From: Paralithodes platypus
Taxonomy: Eukaryota > Arthropoda > Malacostraca > Decapoda > Lithodidae
Assembly (NCBI GenBank): GCA_032716605.1
Contig: CM064481.1
Location: 21,074,811-21,138,810 of the forward strand
Length of the DNA stretch: 64,000 nucleotides
Reading direction: 5' to 3'
This document shows, piece after piece, positions 55,214 through 64,000 of the stretch. Under the pieces are notes generated by a model. It saw nothing but the letters and a program-made list of their open reading frames with translations. It made no database searches and was not told where the DNA came from. How positions within the stretch are numbered: the first letter of the stretch is position 1; every line of letters starts with the position of its first letter. The translations under genes and the position numbers were made by a program.

Positions 55214-55692
55214 CAATCACGATATTATTTCGAGTACCCCACTGGCCATAGGCCTACTTGGTACCAATAAAAATAATTAAACACGAGTGCACAAATAAGT
55301 AGTAAAATAGGCTACTATTAAAATGTTGTTATTGAATTTAACATAAAATTATAATGCCATCAACTATACGTACTTTGATGGCTATCACTGAAAATAATGC
55401 AATATAAAAACGCCTTGAAGGTGAATATATTGACAAAGAACTTGATTGTTGACGTAAAAACATTACAAATTCCACCATCACATAGAACACTTTGATGGTA
55501 AACACTGAAGATATTGTAGTCGATAATTATGATATGAACCATTTATTCCCTACAATGTGTATTTGTGATAAATTAATGAACATATTAACACTGATCGAAA
55601 ATGAAGGAAAATTGCTAAAAATTTACCGGAAATGCCCGAGTGTTATACGGCGAGCCTTTGTGTGCGTCATAGAGTGTAGCGCGAAAAGGAAG

Positions 55693-56444
55693 TCTAATGA
55701 ACCCGGTCGGGTTGTGTGGTGGACCCGTGACAACGGCTTAAGGAGCCAGATAGGATGGACAATGTTCTGCAATTTTCTCTTTTCTTTCTAATCAATATTT
55801 TGACCGATACCGATACCACAAAATTATACCGATACCGATACCGATACCGATACCTGTGCACCAGGAAAGTCTGTAAGACTGTTGTCCATGATCATGTAAT
55901 TTTCTCCTTTATCAGCTTTGTTATTAAACTTAGGTAACATGTTACTAAAATCAACACTTGTATTATGTATATATGGGTAAAAACTTAAAAGTTACTAAAA
56001 ACTTAATGTAATTAATGTAATTGTTATCAGATATGTACCAAGATTCCAACAAATATATATTTTTCATAATTATAAAACAACCAATCACTGCTGAACCAAG
56101 CAACCTTCACTCCTTCAGTGAGTGATATGTGACATAGCAAATTACTTCTAGGTATCGGTAGTATCGGTAGAAAATCAGCCGATACCGATACCGATACTCT
56201 AAAAAAGGGCCGATACCACCGATACCGATACCGATACATCGGTACATCCCTAATATTTTCATTTTCTTTAAAATAGTAGCCTCAAGAGTGTGTACAACGT
56301 ACCTAGTAGAAAGAGTAAGGTGCTACTCTAGATGTTATCGATTAAATCACGCTAGTGATTACGATAATTGTCCGCTCCAGAGCGGAACGGAATTATACGA
56401 TAGGTATATAGCTCTACGTTGGAGACGTAGAGGCTACTACTAAA
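55693..56444 (+). repeat. R300 repeat, unit 2, with hAT-type MITE inside
   Basis: Counterpart of 43,862-44,625. Confidence 0.8.
55801..56252. mobile_element. hAT-type MITE, unit 2, left end deleted
   Basis: The right end CGGTACATCCCTA and the right ATATTTTC are intact (56,253-56,260). On the left, ATATTTT runs directly into GACCGATACC, so about 20 bp including the terminal repeat is lost, at an ATTTT shared by both deletion edges in unit 1. It also has extra CCGATA units. Confidence 0.88.
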
Positions 56445-56535
56445 TATATTGTTTGTAATTAATTCAAAATCTCGGAAAAACCTATTTTCCTCATTTTCCA
56501 TCGATGTTGAGACACTCTCCCCGATAGTGGGGAGT

Positions 56536-59500
56536 TGTTATGCCCTGTTTTTCTACAGGTTTAACTTGGGTAATGTGAGTTCTGAATGACTGGGTATAGA
56601 AGGCTGCATGCACAATACAAGGTATGAGGAATAGAGAACACAAAATAAACACAGTAACACGACACAAGTTCACGTTTATTGAAATAAAGAGCATAGAAAG
56701 ATAGTTATATTTGCACAAAACAAATGATAGAAGGGAACTGCTAGCATTTGCGGATTTGGATGGAGCCTAGTCTCCCACTTCCAACGTTCAGGTATATTCT
56801 TCTGATCACGGGTTTAATTAGCAAGTTTATATTTTACTGGAAGACCTCAATATATTCGTATAATTCACTGTCACTGATTTTACCTCTTGCTGGCTGGTCG
56901 CGTGCCCACGTAGCAACTCACAGTTAGGATTAGACGCGTATATTATAGAACACGGAAATCTCTAGCAACCTCATGGGGGTACTGAACTAAGTTTGATATT
57001 CTTAATGCAGAAATATGTAGAACACGAATCAGTGGGCGAACGTTAGATATCACTAGAGTTTTAATATCTGAATAAGGTAATTACGAGAGTCAAGGTCGCC
57101 TGTAAATAAAAAAACACTGATCGCTTAGTACGTCCCAAATGGAATGGTTAAATATGAATTACACTGGGCAAGGTCTTAGCCACTTTATAGAAAGTTAATA
57201 GGTGCGTATCAAGCTAGTACTATAACACTTAGTACTAGTAACATGAATCTTGAATAGTATGGGTAGATCTGGTCCTGGTTATCTTGCTTCCGGTGATGTT
57301 GGGGGCTAACGACTGGTTCCTCGGCCGTCCAGATGGTCCAAAATGTAGGAAGTTCTCAAGTCGGATCTCTTGATGATCGTTGCTGGCTACACACTTATAT
57401 ACCCACGAATTTGTGTGAAGGTTATAAGGTGCACGTTAGGACTTGTACATGGACAGATGCTTCTATCAGTCTTCTCTGCCACGGAGTCTGCCGGATCTGG
57501 AATCTCTCAACTCCGGAACAACACAAGGGCAGAGCTAGAGGTAAACTGCAGGGTAGTGACCACTGGTTGGTGTCTAGCTTTCAACTGATTTGACTGGGGG
57601 CGGGAGGTAGATTTATAGGCTCGGTTCTGGACCCTGCAGACAGTAGGGATCTCGAGTCTTATGGACTTAATTGAGCTCTCAATAGATATGGGGACTAGGT
57701 AAGATGGTATTTACTGTTGTGGCACAGGGCGATAGGAAGCCTTTATATTTTCATATAACTGAGCCTTAGTAAGAGGTACTATTTTGGCTATACTGGACGT
57801 ATTTAGGGGAGAGAGACTGGATCTACTTTGCGAGGAGGATGGGGACAGCTGTGATAGGAGTCTCTCTAGATTGTTCAATCTTCATTCTATGGTATAGCTG
57901 AGGTGCTAATTTAGTGATCAGAGCATGCAAGAAAGGTAAATGGTTTATTGTGAGGTAATAGAGGTTAGTAAAGGTGTTAGTCATTCATGGTTAGTTCATT
58001 GATAGGAAGAATTCCTGTGCTACCTGGCAATGACTCGAGAGTCAAAACAGGGGCCAGGTATACCTCCGCGGGGGTGGGGGTCTCCCTCCTCGGGTGGGCA
58101 AAAAGGGGGAGCTGGGCGCCCTCTCTGATATAGTCGTCCGGCGGCTGTGGCTAGGGGCTTGCCATATCACCAGTGTTTGTAATAACCCTCTGTGTATGAG
58201 ACAGATGTGAGTGTCTTTAATACCAAAACCGAAGGTGCCTTAGCTAGCTGGTTTTACTCGGCTGGTTGTTAATTGTAGGGTTTGCTGGATATGGTGGAGA
58301 CTGGGTTGCTAACTCTGCCACATTTATCTGGAAGTATGACAATAGAAGTTAGTTACTGGCGGGGCGGCTAGCCTCGCACCGACGACCATTGGGTGCAGGG
58401 TTGTGAATGTGTTGTAAGAGAATAGATGGCATGCAAGGGGCTAGTAAAGTTCTAATGTTGTTCTGGCCTACTAAGTGAAGGTAGGCTGGATAGGAGTATA
58501 TATATAAAAGGTTGGAGAGCGTTAGTAACGGACAATTCAAGGATCTTCAAGAGGTATGAGAGAGAGGCTAGGTCGGACAAGAGTCGAGAAGCGCGGGTGT
58601 CTTAATGAGAGGGGGGGGGAGAGTTCAAGGGCTACAGGGAAATTTGGCCCCTAAGGTCCCTGGGCGTGGGGGTGGCATTAGGCTACAATTGATATGGAAG
58701 TTTGAAAAGGCAGTAGAATACGTTAGCCAAATGCTACCGGGGAATGCAACTATGGGGTGGTATATGAGTCTGGAAAAGATAGTTATGTGATCAGTCAGAG
58801 GGTTATGGATACTATTAGTTGGCCCTGGGAACTGCGTTTTCTATTAAATATAAAATACCAACCACAGTGGCAGTTCGTAGGGGTACTTAGTTATTGTTTC
58901 GGGGTACTTATGACAGATACTGATAACCAGGTTATCTTATATAATCTCTGGTTGGGGTAAGAGGTGTAAGACACGAAGTAAATTGGCGTAGTGTGGACTG
59001 TGGATACGAAGGAGGCAAGGGGAAGACGTATGACAATTGTGGAAAGTAAATGGAAAAAGGTGAACACAATGGCGGATAAAAATACTTAACCTGAGGGTTG
59101 CATACATAGATTTATGGGGGGATGGGTCTTCAGAAGCTTAGTCTGGCAAGACAAAATGTTAGGGAATGTTAATATTAATACTTAGTTACTAGAGGAGCAA
59201 TGCAAGGGGCGACTGAGCACGGGTTACATATATCTATACTCGTCATGGAAAATGATATAAGAGTTCTAGGGACAGCGTGGGTGCTTTAACTTCTAAGATA
59301 TATAACATCTACTTCTCGGATGCAAGAACATACATAGATATAATTATGGCTGTCTGATGTGTTGGCATTGGCTCAACGTCGGGACAGGCATGGGTGTTTT
59401 TAATATGAATGTATATTCCTGTTCATCATCTTTGTAGTTAATAAGTGTAGGACACGAGGGGTTAGTGTACGTGAGGTGTGGAAAATGGTCGGTTTTAGAA

Positions 59501-59669
59501 AAGGTAAATGGGTGTGTCCTGGAGCTGTTTAGCCCTGCGGGCTTGGGCCTGCCTGGAATGGCGGGCTCGGTCAGCTGGTCCTTTCGTTCTGTGGACCTTT
59601 CTTCCGGGTGTTTCTGTGTGGTGTTCGCTCGTGGCTTCTGTGGTGGGCTTCTTGTTCTGGGGCATTTTA
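56536..59669 (-). mobile_element. 3.13-kb LTR-like element inserted in unit 2 only
   Basis: Absent at the matching place in unit 1 (44,718). Flanked by GGAGT at 56,531-56,535 and 59,670-59,674. On the plus strand it starts TGTTATGCCCTG and ends GGGGCATTTTA, giving short inverted ATGCCC words. Read on the minus strand, AATAAA lies about 140 bp before the end GGGCATAACA, as in a U3-R-U5 arrangement, so a solo LTR of a long-LTR retroelement is possible; a non-coding TIR element is the alternative. No protein domain was found. A diverged copy lies at 17.4-21.25 kb in the opposite orientation. Confidence 0.8.
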
Positions 59670-59674
59670 GGAGT

Positions 59675-61520
59675 GCTATGATTTGAAGACATTTAGCCTA
59701 ACCTAACAATCTTACCTAACCTATCCTAGTATTATGGGTGGGGGCTGTCGCTCCCACACCCCCGCTGGTTGGGTACTAATTCCTTAGTAAAAAAAAAAAA
59801 TTGGCTGTCGATTATACGAAGGCGAAGGAAAAGTCGATGAAGTTTATGGTGTTTACTCTGCAATCTTTAGGCGTTTTTTATGCCACCTTTTGATTTTCAC
59901 ATAAACATCAAAATCTTTTCAATCTTCTCCTGGCGGCATAAAACACGAATTAATTTCGTTGTCAGGCATATGATTCACAGTTCAATTGTTGGGCAAGAAG
60001 CTAGGCCTTTAAAACGGCACCTCCCTTTTGCATTTTTGTTTTTAGTTTATGTTCAGTATGATTTTCTCTTATTCTCCAAAAATTATAGATTACAGTAGTT
60101 TCTTTACCCTATATATGGTCTGTCTATCAAATAAAGTTTTTAGCAACTTGTCTTCTCCTGTATGGTTGCTGGAATAGAGGTTCCTTTATTTCTTCTGTGT
60201 ATGGTGGGAACCACAGAATGATGTTTTAGCCTTTTATCATAGCCTAGGGCCCTAGGCCTATATTCATTCTCCTTTAAGGATGATATCACTCAACAAAAAG
60301 CTCTTTTGCTGCCCAATGCCAATGGATGGCACTTCTATGATCAAAATATGTGTTAAACAAGATATTGTATTAAAGAACATCACCATTAAAAGTACCGTAG
60401 CAAACACTGGTTTACCTGCAATGCACTAACAGGAACAAATTCAGTATAACTTGACTGTTCTTCAAGATCTTGTAGCCAATTCAGAACCTCAAACTAATTG
60501 CTAGGCCTAGATCCAAGGTCATCCACTAGGTGTTAGATGAGGGTTAGTATTGTATCCCACGTACTGGGTACTATGAACATATACTAGGTGTTAGATGAGG
60601 GTTAGTAGGCTATTATATCCCACGTACTGGGTACTATGAATTAACATATGCTGTACTAGGTGTTAGGTGAAGGTTAGTACTGTATCCAACATACTAGGTC
60701 TAGGTTAGGTTAGGTTAATGACAAGGGATCGGGTAGTAGGTATGGAATAAACTAGGTACAAGGAACACAGGATGGATGTAGTGTTCGGGCGTACGATCGT
60801 CATATTTACATAGGTCGATTGCTGCGGTTAGGTTAAGTTCGCGTCTATTTTGACGGAGATTTTTTTCTTGGTTATTTGCCTCCTACTGGCAACACATATG
60901 ATGATGACAATATGTCATGGGATGGTGAGGGAGGGCCCTATCAACATATTATTGTATCCAACGGCAGTCAAAATAGATTGGAACATGATGGCAAGCGTCC
61001 GCCGTCGCTCCGCGTAATGTTACTGGGACAGGTTATGACAAACCCTTGAATAGGCTAGCCTATAGCTTAGGCCTAGTATTGGGATTTATATTATCTTTAT
61101 TCGAGTGGATTAGGAAGCTATAGGCTAGCCTAATAGTAGGCCTAGCCTAAATGGTTAAACTCTGGGCTATCACACTGTAAAAATTTACCAATCGCCTAGG
61201 CCTAGCCTACCTGTTACTGGGACAGGTTATGACAAATCCTTGAATAGGCTAGCCTATAGCCTAGGCCTAGTATTGGGATTTATATTATCTTTATTCGAGT
61301 GGATTAGGACACTGCATAAGGCTGCAATCTCGCTCCATCCCTTAAAGTTAAAATATGCATAGCCTAGGCCTAGACTAAATATAAATAGGCCTAGGTTAGG
61401 CCTAAAATAAAATGTCCAGAAATAGGCCTACATGTAGGCTAGGCCTAGACCATAATCCAAACCACAATTTAATTTTCCTTCATGGCTCTTTCACTGCCAA
61501 ATTGAATGTACCCCCTAGGC
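59675..61520. repeat. Unit 2 non-coding part with tandem repeats
   Basis: Counterpart of 44,718-46,560: hydrophobic shadow frame near 59,880-60,098 (frameshifted relative to unit 1), the three-copy 70-80-bp repeat at 60,512-60,700, the two-copy 190-bp repeat at 61,019 and 61,214, and the AGGCCTA-rich tract to 61,520. No gene. Confidence 0.7.
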
Positions 61521-61681
61521 CTAGGCCAAAATAGAATTTTGATTCAGTGTTACAAAATATTCCATAATCTCTCGCCCATTGAACCCCATGACCTGTTCAC
61601 TATGTCACTCCACCAAGGAGTAAGAGGTCATAAATACAAGATATTTGTTCCCCACACAGAACCGAAGCAAGAAAAAGGTTT
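61521..61681 (+). pseudogene. LINE RT C-terminal fragment, unit 2, first half
   Basis: RILIQCYKIFHNLSPIEPHD and GVRGHKYKIFVPHTE as in unit 1, but one A is lost near 61,662, shifting the end. It continues at 63,080 after the inserted element; in unit 1 sequence the reading frame would join RKRF to FSCR exactly across the target site. Confidence 0.75.
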
Positions 61682-61756
61682 GGTAAAAATTGAAGAGACC
61701 CCGGACAGATTTTTTACTAGTTAATTCTAGTTTTTTTATAATTTTTCTTTGATATA

Positions 61757-62219
61757 CAGTAAACCCTCGCTATCTCGGACCTCTAGAAGTCGGAAACCCG
61801 CACTTCTCGGACTGGCATCGGCCTCTCGGAAAGTTCGCCGTATATCTCGGAAAATTCCGAGATGTAAGGGGAAAACTCCGAGGGCCCACATGGTCTGTCG
61901 GACAGGTGTCATATATCTCGGAAAATTCCGAGATCTAAGGGCAAATTCCGAGATCTAAGGCTACAGTGAGGTGGAGAAGGACAGTGAAATAGAGAAGGAA
62001 AGTGATATTTATAATATATGTCTGCTGGATACTGTACAGGTACTGTAATTTATCTTGAATCTACGTTGTTATTCATAGGGAAGTCTCTGTTTTCTCTGGT
62101 GGCTCGGACTCCCTCTTCCAATTCGGACATTTTCCTCTCCTAAGTCGGACATAAGTCGGACTTCGGACATCTCGGACTGGGTCTCCCCCCAATTAGTCCG
62201 AGATAGCGAAGGTTTACTG
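61757..62219. mobile_element. pogo/Tigger-type MITE, unit 2
   Basis: Same as 46,797-47,259, TA at both sides (61,755-61,756 and 62,220-62,221). The right arm of the host element (62,990-63,000, inverse GATATACAGTGTTG) shows the unoccupied site with a single TA. Confidence 0.92.
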
Positions 62220-62234
62220 TACATTGTTGTTTAA

Positions 62235-62715
62235 CCCTTCCTCCCCGGGTGTCATTTTAATATGACGCCACTAAATAAGGGCTGGTGCCCGGGTGTCTTT
62301 TCAGGAGATAGTAAGCTTGAAAGCCTATTCAGCTTAGTCTGAACGCCGTGCGTCCGACGCATGTAAACAAAGCCGATCGTTGCGTCACCGCACCTCCGAA
62401 AACAAGAAGGAGAAGACTCGTTTGTTATTGTATGTCTGTATGTCGTTGTTTCAGTAGTGAAAAGATCGTCGTATTGCTAACATCGCCTGAAAATGCTCTC
62501 CACTAAAATCGTCATCACAACTGAACCAGTTGACTTAGAGAGCTCTACTCAATGCCAGTCTACAGATTGGAAACCGCACTGCATTTATAGATGTGTGGGA
62601 AATTTCTAGCAGTTAAAATTAACCAAAATACGGTAGCCTAGGCCTAGACGTTTTTCGGCCAGATCGCCCGGGTAGCCCACCCTGTCCTTTGGAGATACAG
62701 CCCGGGCCAGGAGGG
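62235..62715. mobile_element. piggyBac MITE, unit 2
   Basis: Same as 47,275-47,755; TTAA at 62,231-62,234 and 62,716-62,719. The right arm has the unoccupied counterpart as GGTTTTAAACAAC near 62,980-62,992 (inverse GTTGTTTAAAACC), with a single TTAA-type site. Confidence 0.9.
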
Positions 62716-62800
62716 TTAATACCGAGGACCGTCGCATTTTAGTATTTTCAACATTAGCCTAACCTAGCCTAACTTAACCTAACCTAACCGAAAACTAACC

Positions 62801-62839
62801 GACGGTCTAAACCCAGCTCACGTTCCCTGTTTATGGGTG

Positions 62840-62870
<31 letters not shown>

Positions 62871-62920
62871 GTTTATGGGTACGCGACGGTCTAAACCCAG
62901 CTCACATTCCCCGTTTAGTT
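62801..62920. repeat. Three 42-bp tandem units at the centre of the inverted repeat
   Basis: GACGGTCTAAACCCAGCTCA starts at 62,801, 62,843 and 62,885, a period of 42. TTCCCTGTTTATGGGT is in each of the first two; the third is changed. On both sides lie CCTAACCTAACC / GGTTAGGTTAGG runs in inverted orientation. Confidence 0.9.
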
Positions 62921-63079
62921 TTCGGTTAGGTTAGGTTAGGTTAGGCTAATGTTGAAAATACTAAAATGCGACGGTCCTCGGTTTTAAACAACACTGTATA
63001 TCAAAGAAAAATAAACAAAACACTAGAATTAATTAGTAAAAAGGCTGTCCGGGGTCTCTTCAATATTTACCAAAGGTTT

Positions 63080-63202
63080 TTCTCCTGTCGTATAATCCAT
63101 CAGTGGAACTCCCTACCAGCTGAAATAGTTGATTCCCCCTCCCTTGCTCAATTCAAATCTAAATTGACCCAACACCTCCATAACTCACTCTTCAACCCAT
63201 AA
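63080..63202 (+). pseudogene. LINE RT extreme C-terminus, second half
   Basis: FSCRIIHQWNSLPAEIVDSP, then SLAQFKSKLTQHLHNS, the terminal CR1/L2-like motif ('x-W-N-x-L-P-x-x-V-x-x-x-x-S-L-x-x-F-K'). TAA at 63,200-63,202. The start of the 78-codon frame at 62,966 lies in the transposon arm and is not part of the LINE. Confidence 0.8.
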
Positions 63203-64000
63203 AATCCCCCTTCCCATTTTTTAGCAACATCTCAACCCCTGATAAACTACCCACCCCATCATATTATTGGTCCGACACACACTACCAGTCACCCCATTGT
63301 CAAGCATCTCCAGTACATTCAAATGTTGCATCTGACTGGCGTGTCATGCTATCTCCTGGGCTGCCTGATCCTTGGCCTGTCATGCGCTACCGATTGGCGG
63401 CCCTATCAGGTGAGTTAACCAGGTGAGATTAGCCTAGGCAAATACAAATAGGCCTATTGAAGTTTGAAGTACAGTATTTAGCCTTTGACTAGTAACCCTT
63501 AATATTACCTAGGCCTAATCCCGTTTCAATACTAATTGTCGAAATAATTATCTCGGCTTTGAAAGCATGTTAATAGGCTTGCCTAGCAGCCTGTTTAACG
63601 CCTTACGAGCGGGCCCGTAAGGAATTTCTACTACCCGCCAAGAGAGCCAGAGCGTAATACAATTATGTATCCCTGAAAGGGCGTTATTCAGCTTTCCATT
63701 GACACCAGAACCATCCTCCTACGACCACGCGTTCTCTTGCAACGATCGTGCAAGACGAAGGAAAAATCCCTAAAATACGGTAATTTCTTGACATAATACC
63801 CTGTGTAGTGAGGGAGGGAGGGTGGATGTGTGTGGAATAAACGTCAGTAGTCGCGTGGGACCCGTGCCGAGCGGTCATGAGCCGACCTATGATCCTCCAC
63901 CCGCTCGTCTCTCTCTCAGAGCCATTATTGCTCCAAAATTGCACACAGACTTAAGTCGGTCCCCGCCACATAGTCCATGGTTCTCTAGCCCGACTTAAGT
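63203..64000. other. Right-edge interval, possible start of a TTAA element
   Basis: No supported gene; an 86-codon minus frame at 63,684-63,944 has no recognisable domain. At 63,595-63,598 a TTAA is followed by CGCCTTACGAGCGGGCCCGT, with an inner hairpin CCTTACG/CGTAAGG. Since piggyBac ends in this window start with TTAA and GC-rich words, this may be another such end, but the partner end is outside the window. Confidence 0.35.

Larger units (their letters stand above)
47811..62767. repeat. Tandem segmental duplication, unit 2 (11.8 kb plus 3.13-kb insertion)
   Basis: Second copy. The offset to unit 1 is 11,818 at the start, 11,831 after LINE C, and about 14,960 after the insertion at 56,536-59,669. 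Unlike unit 1 it continues past 62,767 into the rest of the long-inverted-repeat element, so its right edge is the ancestral context. Confidence 0.95.
61682..63071. mobile_element. Long-inverted-repeat element with 8-bp target duplication, complete
   Basis: Flanked by AAAGGTTT at 61,674-61,681 and 63,072-63,079. Arms of about 160-180 bp are inverted: left starts GGTAAAAATTGAAGAGACC, right is the inverse of GGTAAATATTGAAGAGACC. The left arm is interrupted by a pogo-type MITE and a piggyBac MITE; the right arm is uninterrupted. The centre has three 42-bp tandem units flanked by short TTAGG runs. The 8-bp duplication fits hAT-like transposition, but the family is not established. Non-coding. Confidence 0.9.

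Noticed and set aside
57333..57593. 86-codon frame in the LTR-like element
   Set aside because: The diverged copy at 20.0-20.3 kb does not preserve it, and there is no domain.
1..64000. A previously undescribed defence, secondary-metabolite or host pathway cluster
   Set aside because: No enzyme, receptor or regulatory gene outside transposable elements could be supported; the novelty here is in the nested element structure.

Overview
This window is eukaryotic, repeat-dense DNA, most likely from an arthropod and plausibly a decapod crustacean. The support is indirect: many unrelated retrotransposon and DNA-transposon families lie nested in one another, there are short runs of the arthropod telomeric unit TTAGG, AGGCCTA-rich stretches occur, and LINE 3' tails are ATT microsatellites. 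I found no convincing host protein-coding gene, rRNA gene, functional tRNA gene or CRISPR array. Almost every coding stretch is a transposable-element gene, and nearly all are broken.

Layout. 1-9.3 kb: a minus-strand DIRS-like (tyrosine-recombinase) retrotransposon, with Gag-like pieces at 9.2-8.2, 2.8-2.4 and 1.8-0.3 kb and the start of reverse transcriptase (RT) at 300-1. It is split by an RTE-like LINE fragment (1.8-2.4 kb), a plus-strand EN+RT LINE (3.06-6.33 kb) and a tRNA-derived SINE (7.16-7.40 kb). 9.3-16.8 kb: minisatellites, a Penelope-like RT (10.1-11.6 kb) carrying a tRNA-like insertion, and a pogo-type MITE (15.10-15.62 kb). 16.8-21.3 kb: a 3-4 kb dispersed non-coding element with two copies of a 0.63 kb repeat.

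21.3-42.5 kb is the most informative part. It is one plus-strand DIRS-like element (Gag-like, RT, RNase H, tyrosine recombinase) broken by successive insertions. LINE A (25,165-35,870) splits the RT and itself received two different piggyBac transposons (26,034-30,536 and 31,206-34,875). LINE B (36,091-37,333) separates RT from RNase H. A KYVDD-type LINE (38,599-41,941) lies exactly inside the recombinase HxxR catalytic box. Target duplications (7 bp, TTAA, TTAA, ATGAC) let the order of events be read.

From 35,993 to 62,767 there are two direct copies of an 11.8 kb block (35,993-47,807 and 47,811-62,767). The second has an extra 3.13 kb LTR-like insertion flanked by GGAGT. Each block carries the LINE, the recombinase remnant, a foldback MITE, a hAT-type MITE, a pogo-type MITE and a piggyBac MITE. 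The last two are nested in a long-inverted-repeat element (8-bp target duplication) whose intact right arm (62.9-63.1 kb) serves as the empty-site control for both.

Functionally, no operon or pathway operates here. The window is a stratified graveyard of mobile elements. The best-preserved products are the KYVDD LINE polyprotein (39,173-41,791), the EN+RT LINE broken by one stop, and the piggyBac transposase at 31.4-34.0 kb with one stop and one frameshift.
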